NCBI RefSeq assembly: GCF_002902985.1
Contig: NZ_CP026167.1
Span: forward strand, 1,426,001 to 1,490,000
DNA: 64,000 bases
Reading direction: 5' to 3'
Source of the DNA: Leclercia sp. LSNIH1
Lineage (GTDB): Bacteria > Pseudomonadota > Gammaproteobacteria > Enterobacterales > Enterobacteriaceae
Below are positions 27,146-38,561 of the stretch, piece by piece. The position numbers and the translations under genes are program-made. Under the pieces are notes generated by a model. The model saw nothing but the letters and a program-made list of their open reading frames with translations, made no database searches and had not been told where the DNA came from. The stretch's first letter is position 1, and each line of letters begins with the position of its first letter.

Positions 27146-27182
27146 TCGCACAGACCTGTTCACCGGGCATCAGGAGAGCCTA

Positions 27183-28630
27183 TTACTTCAGGGTCCACGC
27201 CATCTGCCAGTGGGAACCTACGCCCGGTTCGAACTGGTTAGCCGTCGGAGCGTACTGCACGCAGTAGCCGCTGTAAGGCGCTTTCTTACACTGGTACGTT
27301 TTGCCATCTTTCGGCTGCAGTACCACGGTGCCCGCTTTGTAGGAGGCGATGTTCTGCGGGAAGGTGTAGTCATATTTACCCGTCGTACCGGATGACTCCT
27401 CGTTCTCCAGCATCATGTCGATCACATCCTGCGCGAACAGTACGCCATCTTTGTTGGTGGCGAAGTATTTCAGCATGTGGTGGCCAGGCGTCACGTCAGT
27501 CAGGTTCATGGTCACGTCCTGGTTGGCGTTTTCATATCCTGCTTCAGGTAACCTTTTTCCGCCCCTGCGTGGTTCATCGCACGCGCTTCCAGGCTCACAT
27601 CGCCCTGGGTATTCACGTGGAAGGTCACGGTTGCTGCGCCGTTCTTGATTTTGGAGAACCGCACGTTGGTGACGGCGATGTCTTCACTCACCTGAGCCTG
27701 CTGCTCTTCATAGGAGATCGCGACAGATTTCAGGGTGCTGCCATCTTTCACATAGACGTTGTTCGCGCCGTGAACCGGGTTCACCACGCCGCTCTCATCT
27801 TTAACACCGACGCGAACATCGCTGTGCGCGGCGTTGATTGCCTGCGCCAGGTCATAAGACCACTGGCTTGCCTGACCCTGGGAAGCAGAAGAGATGGTCA
27901 GCTGGGTGCGCATGGAGACCACTTCGCCATTGGCATCAAAGAAGCGGGCAATCACTTTATCGCCTGCATTGACGTTATTACCGGCGATCTGGCCGCTCAG
28001 GGTTTTCGTCCACTCGGAGACCTGAGCCGGGGTTTCGTCAGGGGTCACATTGCCGCCGTTACCGAAATCAACGTCGATAGCCTGGTAGAAGCTGTTAGTG
28101 GTATCGGCAATTTCCCATACCGCGTAAATAACCTGGTAGCCGGTACGCTGTGGCACATTACAGGTCATTTCCTGACGCTGAGCCGGAGCCTGGCCATTAC
28201 CATTTACGGTACAGAATGGGGTGGATTCAAATTGATCGCGGGTCAGCGGTTTATTTGGATTCCAGTCTTGTTTGGTAATATACCAACGCCAGTTGGTGGT
28301 TTTATGCGGAGCAGTATGATACCAGGTGAAGGTATTTTTACCGGCGGTAATTGGGGTCTTAGTCCAGGCGTTCAGGCTCTGGCGATCGAGCTGAGAATAT
28401 CGGGCAATACCGGCGCTTGCCAGCTGTCCATCCGGTGGCAGAGCGCCAGTCGGGAAGCCGGAGGTGCGTTCAACACTCTGTGGTTCCCATTGTACGGAAC
28501 CACAATCAATATTTTTACCAAGCTTACACATATAAGCGCGGCTGGCCGGAGATTCAACATATCCATGCGCTAAAGCCGATGAAGCAACCGTGAGTGTGGC
28601 AAGTGCCAACGCAATTTTAGACAGTTTCAT
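27183..28630 (-). pseudogene. gbpA: gbpA-type chitin-binding LPMO (AA10), frameshifted
   Basis: The 5' part encodes a signal peptide ending SSALA and then HGYVESPASRAYMC, whose His1 is the copper histidine brace of AA10 lytic polysaccharide monooxygenases. GbpA domains 2 and 3 follow. The frame breaks at a run of four A residues (minus strand, 27529-27532): KQDMKTPTRT and a stop replace the expected KQDMKNANQDV. The rest, DVTMNLTDVTPGHHMLKYFA to VGSHWQMAWTLK with a C-terminal chitin-binding module, is open in the other frame. Restoring one A would give one protein of about 483 residues, close to the 485 of Vibrio GbpA. The LPMO domain itself is still encoded intact. A sequencing error is possible. 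Confidence 0.88.
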
Positions 28631-28768
28631 TTTTTATTCCATTAAAAGGGATCAATAATTTCGGGGCAGGGTTAGTTTCCCCAGGAATAAAAAATTAATC
28701 ATTTCAATCGGCGATGAAAAATAATGGTGAAAATACTTGAAGTCTATTTCCGGCTGTGTATTAAGAAA

Positions 28769-28798
28769 ATAAAAAAGGCAGCCCAGGCTGCCTTTTGC
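28769..28798 (-). terminator. Terminator of ridA
   Basis: AAAAGGCAGCC and GGCTGCCTTTT flank a CAG-type loop about 17 bp past the ridA stop on the minus strand, an intrinsic terminator that is nearly symmetrical. Confidence 0.8.
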
Positions 28799-28814
28799 AT
28801 ATCAAAATCAACTA

Positions 28815-29201
28815 TTAGCGGCGCACGGCAATCGCTTCGATTTCGATTTTCACATCTTTTGGCAGACGTGCCACTTCCACGCATGAGCGCGCCGGGAAGC
28901 TGGCGTTATGCTCGGTGAAGAAGGCTTCGTAGGTGGCGTTGACGGTGGCGAAGTCGTTGAGATCTTTTACGAATACCGTTGTCTTAACGATATCGCCCAC
29001 TTTCAGGCCAGCGGATTCAACGATCGCTTTGACGTTTTCCAGCGACTGGCGCGCCTGAGCGGAGACATCTTCTGGCACATCACCGGTTTTTGGGTTCACC
29101 GGGATCTGGCCGGAGGTGATGATCATGCTGCCAAGATCAACGCCCTGAACGTAAGGGCCAATAGCTGCAGGTGCATTTTCCGTCGCGAGTTCTTTGGTCA
29201 T
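28815..29201 (-). CDS. ridA: Reactive intermediate/imine deaminase RidA
   Basis: The 128-residue protein starts MTKELATENAPAAIGPYVQG at 29201; upstream in-frame residues are not conserved. ARSCVEVARLPKDVKIEIEA contains the conserved Arg and Glu of the active site. RidA hydrolyses enamine/imine intermediates such as 2-aminoacrylate released by PLP enzymes. It follows pyrI as in E. coli. A GGAGAAATC ribosome site precedes the start. Confidence 0.97.
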   Translation of the reverse strand: MTKELATENAPAAIGPYVQGVDLGSMIITSGQIPVNPKTGDVPEDVSAQARQSLENVKAIVESAGLKVGDIVKTTVFVKDLNDFATVNATYEAFFTEHNASFPARSCVEVARLPKDVKIEIEAIAVRR

Positions 29202-29269
29202 GATTTCTCCTGAATAAATACAAATAGTCCCGGCCATTATAGAAAGCCAGACATGCATTGCCACCTCAA

Positions 29270-29731
29270 TTAGTTGGCCAGCACCACATTATGCGAAAAC
29301 TCTTTTTCACAATATTTGCATTTAAGTGCGATATCATCCGCGCGTTTTTTCACTGCAAAACTGGAGTTTACCGGCTCAGCATGGCTGATGCAGTTGCTGT
29401 TCGGGCAGACCAGCACGCTTTCAATGCGCTCCGGCAGGCTGGGGCGCGATTTGCCCACCACTTCGTAGTCGTCAATGCGGTTAACGGTCGCTTCCGGGGC
29501 ATAGAGGGAGAGCTGGTTTACCTGCTCGTCGGTCAGGAAGGTGTTCTCAATTTTAATCAGATCTTTGCGGCCCATCTCGCCGGAGGGCAGGTTCAGGCCG
29601 ATGGTGATGCGCTGGTCGGTTTCGGTCAGTTTGAACAGGGTCAGCAGCTTAAAGCCCACCTGCGCAGGGATGTGGTCAATTACGGTGCCGCGCTTGATGG
29701 CTTCGACCTGGAGTTTGTTATCGTGTGTCAT
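29270..29731 (-). CDS. pyrI: Aspartate carbamoyltransferase regulatory subunit
   Basis: The 153-residue protein starts [20 protein letters not shown] at 29731; an ATG two codons earlier is only three bases from GGGGA and therefore less likely. The C-terminal zinc site is CPNSNC and CKYCEKEF. It binds CTP and ATP to control PyrB allosterically. It follows pyrB after 12 bp in the pyrLBI operon. Confidence 0.97.
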   Translation of the reverse strand: MTHDNKLQVEAIKRGTVIDHIPAQVGFKLLTLFKLTETDQRITIGLNLPSGEMGRKDLIKIENTFLTDEQVNQLSLYAPEATVNRIDDYEVVGKSRPSLPERIESVLVCPNSNCISHAEPVNSSFAVKKRADDIALKCKYCEKEFSHNVVLAN

Positions 29732-29743
29732 TGTCATTTCCCC

Positions 29744-30676
29744 TTACAGAGCTAAATCGCGATTCAGAACCAGTGCCAGTATCGCCTGACGGGCGAAGAT
29801 GCCGTTTCCGGCCTGCTGGAAGTACCAGGCGTGCGGCGTCTTATCGACATCGGTGGTGATCTCATCGATGCGCGGCAGCGGGTGCAGCACCTTCATGTTG
29901 CTGCGAGCGCCTTCGAGGTCGCTGGCGCGCAGGACGAACTGCGCCTTCACGTTGGCGTACTCCGACGGATCCAGGCGCTCTTTCTGCACGCGGGTCATAT
30001 AGAGAATATCCACGTCGCCCATCACCTCTTCGATGCTGGCGTGCAGGCTCCACTGAATCTTTTTCTCATCGAGCATATCGAGGATGTACTGCGGCATCGC
30101 CAGCGCGTCCGGGGCGATAAAGTAGAAGCGGTTGCCGTTGAACTTCGCCAGCGCCTGGGTCAGGGAGTGGACGGTACGGCCATATTTCAGGTCGCCGACC
30201 ATGGCGATGTTCAGCTTCTCCAGGCGGCCCTGGGTCTCCTGAATGGTAAACAGATCCAGCAGGGTCTGGGTGGGATGCTGGTTGGCGCCATCACCGGCGT
30301 TCAACACCGGAACACCGCCGGAAAACTCGGTCGCCAGGCGGGCTGCACCCTCCTGAGGATGGCGCATGACGATGGCGTCAACGTAGGTGCTGATGACCGA
30401 GATAGTGTCCGCCAGGGTTTCGCCTTTTTTGCCGAGCGAGGTGTTGCTGCTGTCGGAGAAGCCCACCACGCTGGCGCCCAGGCGGTGGATAGAGGTCTCA
30501 AACGACAGGCGGGTACGGGTGGAGGCTTCGAAGAAGCAGCTGGCGATCACCTTGTGCTTCAGCAGCTCCGGTTGTGGATTGGCTTTCAGTTTTGCCGCGG
30601 TTGCCAGAACCAGCTCCAGCTCTTCACGGCTGAGGTCGTTGATGGAAATGATGTGTTTTTGATAAAGCGGATTCAT
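29744..30676 (-). CDS. pyrB: Aspartate carbamoyltransferase catalytic subunit
   Basis: The 310-residue protein starts [20 protein letters not shown] at 30676, with [11 protein letters not shown] (carbamoyl-phosphate loop) and [10 protein letters not shown]. It catalyses the committed step of pyrimidine synthesis. An in-frame extension upstream runs through the attenuator and is not coding. Regulation is by the PyrL leader and attenuator (30697-30815). Confidence 0.98.
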   Translation of the reverse strand: MNPLYQKHIISINDLSREELELVLATAAKLKANPQPELLKHKVIASCFFEASTRTRLSFETSIHRLGASVVGFSDSSNTSLGKKGETLADTISVISTYVDAIVMRHPQEGAARLATEFSGGVPVLNAGDGANQHPTQTLLDLFTIQETQGRLEKLNIAMVGDLKYGRTVHSLTQALAKFNGNRFYFIAPDALAMPQYILDMLDEKKIQWSLHASIEEVMGDVDILYMTRVQKERLDPSEYANVKAQFVLRASDLEGARSNMKVLHPLPRIDEITTDVDKTPHAWYFQQAGNGIFARQAILALVLNRDLAL

Positions 30677-30696
30677 TTTTATCTCCTGACGCCGGG

Positions 30697-30726
30697 CAAA
30701 AAAAAGCCCCTCAAATGAGGGGCTTC
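30697..30726 (-). terminator. pyrBI attenuator
   Basis: AAGCCCCTCATTTGAGGGGC followed by eight T residues on the minus strand forms an intrinsic terminator ending about 20 bp before pyrB. Its stem overlaps the end of the leader peptide frame, the classic UTP-sensing attenuation layout. Confidence 0.93.
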
Positions 30727-30815
30727 TGGAATAGGGATCGCAACGGGAAGAAAAACAGCAGGCCAGCGTCTGCTTTAAGACGCGCTGGGGCACTCTGTCG
30801 AACATGTTTGAGCAT
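30711..30815 (-). CDS. pyrL: PyrBI leader peptide
   Basis: The 34-codon frame begins [20 protein letters not shown] after AGGAGGAAGC and ends within the attenuator stem. It contains a T-rich FFF run where UTP-dependent pausing occurs. In E. coli the 44-residue PyrL has the same start region (MVQCVRH) and the same relation to the terminator. Confidence 0.9.
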   Translation of the reverse strand: MLKHVRQSAPARLKADAGLLFFFPLRSLFQKPLI

Positions 30816-30965
30816 GCTTCCTCCTGGCAAATTGTGGGGCATTATACGCAGCCTGACCCGCGGATCAAGCGAATAATGCACACTTTACGCAGCGAAAACG
30901 GTTGGGCGTGCATGGTTATGCGCAAGTGCAAATCCCGGGCAAAAAGTGGTGGTATGGCAGCTAAA

Positions 30966-31471
<506 letters not shown>

Positions 31472-31586
31472 CGCCTTTCCCCTCTCCCGTCGGGAGAGGG
31501 AGTTTCATCCTTTCATTCCGTTCTGTGATCAAGCTTAAAAAACCGACACACCCTCGTGTTACCTGATTGTCCTTCGCTTTCTTCGC

Positions 31587-31635
31587 GTTCTAGTATAAAA
31601 GTTAAATAAACGAACGCTGTTCTATAATGTAGAAC
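31587..31635 (+). promoter_or_regulatory. yagE promoter/operator region
   Basis: A 17-bp inverted repeat GTTCTATAATGTAGAAC (31619-31635) ends 25 bp before the yagE start. GCGTTC (31585-31590) and GAACGC (31612-31617) form a wider inverted pair. The IclR-family regulator XynR encoded at 37803-38561 is the obvious candidate to bind here, as it controls the cognate E. coli genes. Confidence 0.55.
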
Positions 31636-31659
31636 AAAATGAGTCAGCAAGGAGTTATC

Positions 31660-32568
31660 ATGCAGCAGACCGTGCAGTTCTCAGGCATTATTCCCCCTGT
31701 CTCCACTATCTTCACCGCCGACGGCAGGCTGGATGAGCAGGGCAGCGCCGCGCTTATCGACCACATGATCGATGCCGGGGTCGATGGCCTGTTCTTTTTA
31801 GGCAGCGGCGGGGAGTTTTCCCAGCTCAACACCGCAGAGCGCAAAGCGATCGCCGAATTCGCCATCGCCCACGTGAACGGTCGTGTGCCGGTGCTGATCG
31901 GTACCGGGGGCACCAACGCCCGGGAAACCATCGAGCTGAGCCAGCATGCCCAGCAGGCCGGTGCCGACGGCATCGTGGTGATCAATCCCTATTACTGGAA
32001 AGTGTCGGAAGCGAACCTGATCCGCTACTTTGAGCAGGTGGCCGACAGCGTTACGCTGCCGGTGATCCTCTATAACTTCCCGGCCCTGACCGGGCAGGAT
32101 CTGACCCCGCAGTTGGTTAAAACCCTGGTGGACTCCCGGGCCAATATCGTGGGCATTAAAGACACCATCGACTCGGTGGCCCATCTGCGCAGCATGGTCC
32201 TCACCGTCAAAGCGGCGCACCCGCAGTTCGTGGTGCTGTGCGGTTACGACGATCACCTCTTCAACACCCTGCTGCTGGGGGGCGACGGGGCGATTTCCGC
32301 CAGCGGTAACTTTGCCCCGCAGGTGTCAGTCAACCTGTTGCAGGCCTTCCGCGACGGGGAGCTGGCCCGGGCAGCGCAGTATCATCAGACTCTGCTGCAA
32401 ATTCCGCAGATGTATCAGCTGGATACGCCGTTTGTGAACGTGATCAAAGAGGCGATCTCCCTGTGCGTGCGCCCGGTCTCCACCCACGTGCTGCCGCCTG
32501 CCGGGCCGCTGGATGAGGCGCGCAAGGCGCAGCTGAAAACGCTGCTGCAACAGCTCAAGCTCTGCTGA
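31660..32568 (+). CDS. yagE: 2-keto-3-deoxy sugar-acid aldolase (DHDPS family)
   Basis: The 302-residue protein starts [20 protein letters not shown] at 31660 after AAGGAGTTATC. It has [25 protein letters not shown] (Tyr) and [10 protein letters not shown] with the Schiff-base lysine. It is a close match to E. coli YagE, which cleaves 2-keto-3-deoxy-D-pentonate/gluconate to pyruvate and glycolaldehyde or glyceraldehyde. Here it would act on the product of the downstream dehydratase. The two genes are 14 bp apart. Confidence 0.95.
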   Translation: MQQTVQFSGIIPPVSTIFTADGRLDEQGSAALIDHMIDAGVDGLFFLGSGGEFSQLNTAERKAIAEFAIAHVNGRVPVLIGTGGTNARETIELSQHAQQAGADGIVVINPYYWKVSEANLIRYFEQVADSVTLPVILYNFPALTGQDLTPQLVKTLVDSRANIVGIKDTIDSVAHLRSMVLTVKAAHPQFVVLCGYDDHLFNTLLLGGDGAISASGNFAPQVSVNLLQAFRDGELARAAQYHQTLLQIPQMYQLDTPFVNVIKEAISLCVRPVSTHVLPPAGPLDEARKAQLKTLLQQLKLC

Positions 32569-32582
32569 ACCGGAAGGTCACG

Positions 32583-34550
32583 ATGTCGATAGAAACCATT
32601 TTTACCCCGCAGGATGACGCCTTCTATTCGGTGATCACCCACGCGGCGGGGCCGCAGGGGGCGCTGCCCCTGACCCCGCAGCTGCTGATGGAATCCCCCA
32701 GCGGCAATCTGTTTGGCATGACGCAGAACGCCGGGATGGGCTGGGATGCCAATAAACTCACCGGCAAAGAGGTGCTGATTATCGGCACCCAGGGCGGGAT
32801 CCGCGCGGGCGATGGCCGCCCGGTGGCGCTGGGTTACCACACCGGTCACTGGGAGATTGGCCTGCAGATGCAGGCGGCGGCAAAAGAGATCACCCGCAAC
32901 GGCGGAATACCCTTTGCCGCCTTTGTCAGCGACCCGTGTGATGGCCGCTCCCAGGGCACCCACGGTATGTTTGACTCCCTGCCGTACCGCAACGATGCGG
33001 CGATCGTCTTTCGTCGTCTGATCCGCTCCCTGCCCACGCGCCGGGCGGTGATTGGCGTCGCCACCTGCGACAAAGGGCTGCCTGCCACCATGATCGCCCT
33101 GGCCGCGATGCATACCCTGCCGACCATTCTGGTGCCGGGCGGGGCCACGCTGCCGCCAACCTTCGGCGAAGATGCCGGCAAGGTGCAGACCATCGGGGCG
33201 CGTTACGCCAACCATGAACTCTCGTTGCAGGAGGCTGCCGAGCTGGGCTGCCGCGCCTGCGCCACACCGGGCGGCGGCTGTCAGTTTCTCGGCACGGCGG
33301 GCACCTCCCAGGTGGTGGCCGAAGCCTTAGGCCTGGCGCTGCCTCATTCGGCGCTGGCCCCGTCAGGGCAGGACGTGTGGCTGGAGATCTCCCGCCAGTC
33401 CGCGCGGGCGGTGATCGCGCTGGATAATCGCGGCATCACCACCCGCGATATCCTCACCGATAAAGCGATTGAAAACGCGATGGTGATCCACGCCGCGTTC
33501 GGCGGCTCCACCAATCTGCTGCTGCACATCCCCGCCATTGCCCACGCGGCGGGCTGCACTATTCCGGACGTGGAGCACTGGACGCGCATCAACCGCAAGG
33601 TGCCGCGGCTGGTGAGCGTATTGCCGAATGGGCCGGATTACCACCCGACGGTGCGGGCGTTCCTCGCGGGCGGCGTGCCGGAGGTGATGCTCCATCTGCG
33701 CGATCTCGGTCTGCTGCATCTGGATGCCATGACCGTCACCGGCCAGACCGTCGGGGAAAACCTCGACTGGTGGCAGAGCTCTGAGCGGCGGGAACGCTTC
33801 CGCCAGTGCCTGCGCGAGCAGGACGGCGTCGATCCTGACGACGTGATCCTGCCGCCGGCGCGCGCGAAAGCCCGTGGACTGACCTCCACGGTGGCCTTCC
33901 CGGTGGGCAACATCGCGCCGGAGGGATCGGTGATCAAAGCCACGGCCATCGACCCGTCGGTGGTGGGTGAGGATGGCGTTTACCGTCATACCGGCCGGGC
34001 GCGGGTGTTCGTCTCGGAAGCCCGGGCGATCAAGGCGATCAAAAACGGCGAGATCGCCCAGGGCGACATCATGGTGGTGATCGGCGGCGGGCCGTCCGGC
34101 ACCGGCATGGAGGAGACCTACCAGCTCACCTCGGCGCTGAAGCATGTTTCCTGGGGTAAAACGGTCTCGCTGATCACCGATGCCCGCTTCTCGGGTGTCT
34201 CCACCGGGGCCTGTTTTGGGCATGTGGCGCCCGAAGCGCTGGCCGGTGGGCCGATTGGCAAACTGCGCGATAACGACATCATTGAGATTATGGTGGACCG
34301 CCTTACCCTGACCGGCAGCGTGAACTTTATCGGCACGCCACTGGCGCCGCTCACCCCGGAAGAGGGGGCCATTGAACTGGCACGTCGCCAGCCGCATCCG
34401 GACCTGCATGCCCATGAATTTTTACCCGACGATACGCGCCTGTGGGCGGCATTACAGTCGGTGAGCGGCGGCACCTGGAAAGGGTGTATTTACGATACGG
34501 ATAAAATTATCGAGGTTATTAACGCCGGTAAAAAAGCGCTCGGTCTTTAA
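32583..34550 (+). CDS. yagF: D-xylonate dehydratase (IlvD/Edd family)
   Basis: The 655-residue protein has the Fe-S-type cysteines in [26 protein letters not shown] and [14 protein letters not shown], and matches E. coli YagF/YjhG. It dehydrates D-xylonate to 2-keto-3-deoxy-xylonate, the substrate of YagE. The ATG at 32583 follows GGAAGGTCACG. A terminator-like hairpin follows at 34571-34602, so yagG may also have its own promoter. Confidence 0.95.
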   Translation: MSIETIFTPQDDAFYSVITHAAGPQGALPLTPQLLMESPSGNLFGMTQNAGMGWDANKLTGKEVLIIGTQGGIRAGDGRPVALGYHTGHWEIGLQMQAAAKEITRNGGIPFAAFVSDPCDGRSQGTHGMFDSLPYRNDAAIVFRRLIRSLPTRRAVIGVATCDKGLPATMIALAAMHTLPTILVPGGATLPPTFGEDAGKVQTIGARYANHELSLQEAAELGCRACATPGGGCQFLGTAGTSQVVAEALGLALPHSALAPSGQDVWLEISRQSARAVIALDNRGITTRDILTDKAIENAMVIHAAFGGSTNLLLHIPAIAHAAGCTIPDVEHWTRINRKVPRLVSVLPNGPDYHPTVRAFLAGGVPEVMLHLRDLGLLHLDAMTVTGQTVGENLDWWQSSERRERFRQCLREQDGVDPDDVILPPARAKARGLTSTVAFPVGNIAPEGSVIKATAIDPSVVGEDGVYRHTGRARVFVSEARAIKAIKNGEIAQGDIMVVIGGGPSGTGMEETYQLTSALKHVSWGKTVSLITDARFSGVSTGACFGHVAPEALAGGPIGKLRDNDIIEIMVDRLTLTGSVNFIGTPLAPLTPEEGAIELARRQPHPDLHAHEFLPDDTRLWAALQSVSGGTWKGCIYDTDKIIEVINAGKKALGL

Positions 34551-34570
34551 TTATATTTATCGCTCTTGTC

Positions 34571-34602
34571 GTCTACGGAAAATATTCCGTGGACGGCTTT
34601 TT
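34571..34602 (+). terminator. Terminator after yagF
   Basis: GTCTACGGAA and TTCCGTGGAC (one T-G mismatch position) enclose a 4-nt loop and are followed by GGCTTTTTC. The 187 bp after it up to yagG is AT-rich and likely contains a separate yagG promoter. Confidence 0.7.
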
Positions 34603-34789
34603 CATGCCTGCTATTTATTTATTTTTACGCTTTTAAAACAGCCATTTGATATATATCGAGCAGTGTCACAAAAGCAAAATAACGTAATTCAGAAATAAGA
34701 TATGGCCATTGCTGATAAATTAATCAGCTTATTACACTCTATTAACACGTTGTTGTGAATTCAGCACACTAAATAAGGGTGTATTTCTG

Positions 34790-36172
34790 ATGATGCCATT
34801 AACCATGAAAGATAAAATTGGCTACGGGCTGGGTGACACCGCCTGCGGCTTTGTCTGGCAGGCGACCATGTTCCTGCTCGCCTATTTCTACACCGATGTG
34901 TTTGGTTTATCCGCCGGGATTATGGGCACGCTGTTTCTCGTCTCCCGCGTGCTGGACGCGGTGACCGACCCGCTGATGGGGCTGCTGGTGGACCGCACCC
35001 GCACCCGTTACGGCCAGTTCCGCCCGTTCCTGCTGTGGGGCGCGATCCCGTTTGGCCTCGTCTGCATGCTCACCTTCTACACCCCGGATTTCTCGGCCAA
35101 CGGCAAAGTGATTTACGCCTGCGTCACCTACATCCTGTTGACCCTGGTCTACACCTTCGTCAACGTGCCCTATTGCGCCATGCCGGGGGTGATCACCGCC
35201 GATCCGAAGGAGCGCCATGCCATGCAGTCCTGGCGTTTCTTCCTCGCCGCGGCGGGATCGCTGGCGATCAGCGGCATTGCCCTGCCGCTGGTGGGGATCA
35301 TCGGGAAAGGCAACGAGCAGCTGGGGTACTTCGGCGCGATGTGCGTGCTGGGGCTTTGCGGCGTGGTGCTGCTGTTGGTCTGCTTCTTCACCACCAAAGA
35401 GCGCTACACCTTTGAGGTGCAGCCGGGATCGTCGGTGGCGAAAGATCTGAAGCTGCTGCTGGGCAATAGCCAGTGGCGGATCATGTGCGCCTTCAAAATG
35501 ATGGCCACCTGTTCCAACGTGGTGCGCGGCGGGGCGACGCTCTACTTTGTGAAATATGTGATGGATCATCCGGAGCTGGCGACCCAGTTCCTGCTCTACG
35601 GCAGCATCGCCACCATGTTTGGCTCGCTCTGTTCTTCCCGTCTGCTGGGCCGTTTCGACCGGGTGAAGGCCTTCAAGTGGATCATCGTCGCTTACTCCCT
35701 CATCAGCCTGCTGATCTTCTTCACCCCGGCCGAGCATATCGCCCTGATCTTTGCCCTCAACATCGTGTTCCTGTTTGTCTTTAACACCACCACGCCGCTG
35801 CAGTGGCTGATGGCCTCCGACGTGGTGGATTACGAGGAGAGCCGCAGCGGCCGTCGTCTGGACGGGCTGGTGTTCTCCACCTACCTGTTCAGCCTGAAGA
35901 TCGGCCTGGCGATTGGCGGCGCGGTGGTGGGCTGGATCCTGGCATACGTGAACTACTCCGCCAGCAGCAGCGTGCAGCCGGTAGAGGTGCTCACCACCAT
36001 CAAAATTCTGTTCTGCGTGGTGCCGGTGGCGCTCTACGTGGGCATGTTCATCATGCTGTCGTTTTACAAACTCACCGATGCGCGAGTGGAGGCCATCAGC
36101 CAGCAGTTACTCAAGCATCGCGCGGCGCAGGGCGAAGCCATTCCCGCCGCGGCAACGGCAGCATCTCATTAA
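34790..36172 (+). CDS. yagG: GPH-family sugar:cation symporter
   Basis: The 460-residue protein has about 12 membrane segments and DRTRTRYGQFRPFLLWGAIP, the loop signature of glycoside-pentoside-hexuronide transporters. It closely matches E. coli YagG. Together with the xylosidase encoded 12 bp downstream it should import xylosides or xylo-oligosaccharides. AAGGGTG lies before the start; MMPLTMKDK aligns with the E. coli N-terminus. Confidence 0.94.
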   Translation: MMPLTMKDKIGYGLGDTACGFVWQATMFLLAYFYTDVFGLSAGIMGTLFLVSRVLDAVTDPLMGLLVDRTRTRYGQFRPFLLWGAIPFGLVCMLTFYTPDFSANGKVIYACVTYILLTLVYTFVNVPYCAMPGVITADPKERHAMQSWRFFLAAAGSLAISGIALPLVGIIGKGNEQLGYFGAMCVLGLCGVVLLLVCFFTTKERYTFEVQPGSSVAKDLKLLLGNSQWRIMCAFKMMATCSNVVRGGATLYFVKYVMDHPELATQFLLYGSIATMFGSLCSSRLLGRFDRVKAFKWIIVAYSLISLLIFFTPAEHIALIFALNIVFLFVFNTTTPLQWLMASDVVDYEESRSGRRLDGLVFSTYLFSLKIGLAIGGAVVGWILAYVNYSASSSVQPVEVLTTIKILFCVVPVALYVGMFIMLSFYKLTDARVEAISQQLLKHRAAQGEAIPAAATAASH

Positions 36173-36184
36173 GGAGGAGGCTCT

Positions 36185-37798
36185 ATGTACACCATTACCA
36201 ACCCGATTCTGACCGGCTTTAACCCCGACCCGTCGATGTGTCGCCAGGGCGAGGATTACTACATTGCCACCTCCACCTTCGAGTGGTTCCCGGGCGTGCG
36301 CATCTACCACTCCCGGGATCTGAAGAACTGGCGGCTGGTAAGCACCCCGCTGGATCGCGTGTCGATGCTGGACATGAAGGGCAACCCGGACTCCGGCGGC
36401 ATCTGGGCGCCGTGCCTGAGCTACGCCGACGGGCAGTTCTGGCTGCTCTATACCGATGTGAAGATTGTCGACTCCCCGTGGAAAAACGGGCGCAACTTCC
36501 TGGTCACCGCCCCCTCCATCGAGGGGCCATGGAGCGAGCCGATTCCGATGGGTAATGGCGGGTTCGATCCGTCGCTATTCCACGATGACGATGGCCGAAA
36601 ATACTACATCTACCGCCCGTGGGGGCCGCGCCACCACAGCAACCCGCATAACACCATCGTGATGCAGGAGTACGATCCGCACACCTGCACGCTGTCGCCG
36701 GAACGCAAAACCCTCTTCACCGGCACGCCGCTCTGCTACACCGAAGGGGCGCATATCTACCGTAAGGAGGGCTGGCACTATCTGGTGGTCGCTGAAGGTG
36801 GCACAAGCTACGAGCACGCCGTCGTGGTGCTGCGTGCAAAAACCATCGACGGGCCCTACGAGCTGCACCCGGAGGTGACGATGATGACCAGCTGGCACCT
36901 GCCGGAGAACCCGCTGCAAAAAAGCGGCCACGGCTCACTGCTGCAGACCCACACCGGGGAGTGGTACATGGCCTTTCTCACCAGCCGCCCGCAGCGCCTG
37001 CCGGGCATTCCGCTGCTGGGCTCCGGCGGGCGGGGATACTGCTCCCTGGGGCGTGAGACGGGGATCGCGCGCATTGAATGGCGCGACGGCTGGCCGTACG
37101 TGGAAGGCGGCAAACATGCCCAACTGACGGTGCCTGGCCCGCAGATGACCGAGAGCCCCGCCGTGGCGCAGGCCGACTGGCGTGACGACTTCGACGGCGA
37201 GCGCCTCGACCCGGAGCTGCAGACCCTGCGCATTCCGTTCGACGACTCCCTCGGCTCCCTGCGGGCGCGTAAAGGCTTCCTGCGGCTGTATGGCAACGAC
37301 TCACTTAACTCAACCTTCACCCAGTCCACGGTGGCGCGCCGCTGGCAGCACTTCACCTTCCGCGCGGAAACGCGGATGGAGTTTGCCCCGCGTCACTTCC
37401 AGCAGAGCGCGGGCTTGACCTGCTACTACAACAGCAAAAACTGGAGCTACTGTTTTGTGGACTACGAGGAGGGGCAGGGCAGAACCCTGAAGGTGATCCA
37501 GCTCGACCACAATGTGCCGTCATGGCCGCTGCACGAGCAGCCCATCCCGGTGCCGGATGAGGCGCAGAGCATATGGTTGCGGGTGGATGTCGATCGTCTG
37601 GTCTACCGCTACAGCTATTCGTTTGACGGGGAGCAGTGGCACACCGTGCCGGTGACGTACGAGGCGTGGAAGCTGTCGGATGACTATATCGGCGGGCGCG
37701 GCTTCTTTACCGGCGCGTTTGTGGGGCTGCACTGCGAGGACATCAGCGGTGACGGCTGCCACGCCGACTTCGACTACTTCACTTACGAGCCGGTATAA
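36185..37798 (+). CDS. yagH: Beta-xylosidase (GH43)
   Basis: The 537-residue protein has GFNPDPSMCRQGEDYYIATS with the general-base Asp, GGFDPSLFHDDDGRKYYIY, and YTEGAHIYRKEGWHYLVVAE with the catalytic Glu, followed by a C-terminal beta-sandwich domain (about 325-537). It is cytoplasmic (no signal peptide) and would hydrolyse xylo-oligosaccharides brought in by YagG. AAGGAGGAGGCTCT precedes the ATG, a very strong ribosome site. Confidence 0.95.
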   Translation: MYTITNPILTGFNPDPSMCRQGEDYYIATSTFEWFPGVRIYHSRDLKNWRLVSTPLDRVSMLDMKGNPDSGGIWAPCLSYADGQFWLLYTDVKIVDSPWKNGRNFLVTAPSIEGPWSEPIPMGNGGFDPSLFHDDDGRKYYIYRPWGPRHHSNPHNTIVMQEYDPHTCTLSPERKTLFTGTPLCYTEGAHIYRKEGWHYLVVAEGGTSYEHAVVVLRAKTIDGPYELHPEVTMMTSWHLPENPLQKSGHGSLLQTHTGEWYMAFLTSRPQRLPGIPLLGSGGRGYCSLGRETGIARIEWRDGWPYVEGGKHAQLTVPGPQMTESPAVAQADWRDDFDGERLDPELQTLRIPFDDSLGSLRARKGFLRLYGNDSLNSTFTQSTVARRWQHFTFRAETRMEFAPRHFQQSAGLTCYYNSKNWSYCFVDYEEGQGRTLKVIQLDHNVPSWPLHEQPIPVPDEAQSIWLRVDVDRLVYRYSYSFDGEQWHTVPVTYEAWKLSDDYIGGRGFFTGAFVGLHCEDISGDGCHADFDYFTYEPV

Positions 37799-37802
37799 CG
37801 GC

Positions 37803-38561
37803 TCAGGCCGGGTAGCCCAGCGCGCGTGAGAGCTGGCGCCCGGCCTCCTGCAACTGCTCGCGGAAGCGGGCCAGCTCCTCGTCGTCCACCCGGGAGGTTA
37901 AGGTGGAGAGGCTCAGGGCGGCAATGACCCGGGACTCGTGGTTACGCACCGGGACCGACACGCAGCGCACCCCCTGTTCGTTCTCTTCGCTGTCCAGGGC
38001 ATAACCCTGCTCGCGGGTCTGCGCCAGCGCGGCCAGCAGCGCCTCGCGGGAGGCCAGGGTCGCCGGGGTAAAGGTGGTGTAGTGATAGCCTTCCAGCAGG
38101 GTATTCAGCTCGGTCTCGCTCAGCCAGGCGATCAGCACTTTGCCGATGGCGGTGGCATGCACCGGCAGGCGACGGCCAATGCGCGAGTAGGCGATGGCCG
38201 CCAGTTTGCCTTCGATCTTCTCGATATAGACCCCTTCGCGCCCGTCCAGAATGCCCAGATGGGTGGTCTGCCCGGTACGCTCCGACAGCGCCGTGAGGAA
38301 GTGCTTCGCTTTCTGGCGGATATCCATGGTGCTCACCACGAAGTGACCGCGCTCAACCAGCTTCATGCCGGGACGATACTTACCGTTCTCCGGGTTCTGA
38401 TCGATATAGCCGTGCAGTTGCAGGGTTTTGAGAAGCGAGTGGAGCGTGCTCTTGCTCAGGCCCATCTGTTTACTGATGTCGGTGATTTTAAGTTCCGTCG
38501 CCTGTTCGTTAAACAGATCGAGGATCTGTAAGGCACGTTCAACAGATTGAATAATAGGCAT
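37803..38561 (-). CDS. xynR: IclR-family regulator XynR (YagI)
   Basis: The 252-residue protein has an N-terminal winged helix (ITDISKQMGLSKSTLHSLLK) and a C-terminal IclR effector domain containing GREGVYIEKIEGKLAAIAYS. It is about 90 percent like E. coli YagI/XynR, the regulator of the xylonate genes. It is convergent with yagH, with a 4-bp gap. Its likely target is the inverted repeat upstream of yagE. Confidence 0.94.
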   Translation of the reverse strand: MPIIQSVERALQILDLFNEQATELKITDISKQMGLSKSTLHSLLKTLQLHGYIDQNPENGKYRPGMKLVERGHFVVSTMDIRQKAKHFLTALSERTGQTTHLGILDGREGVYIEKIEGKLAAIAYSRIGRRLPVHATAIGKVLIAWLSETELNTLLEGYHYTTFTPATLASREALLAALAQTREQGYALDSEENEQGVRCVSVPVRNHESRVIAALSLSTLTSRVDDEELARFREQLQEAGRQLSRALGYPA

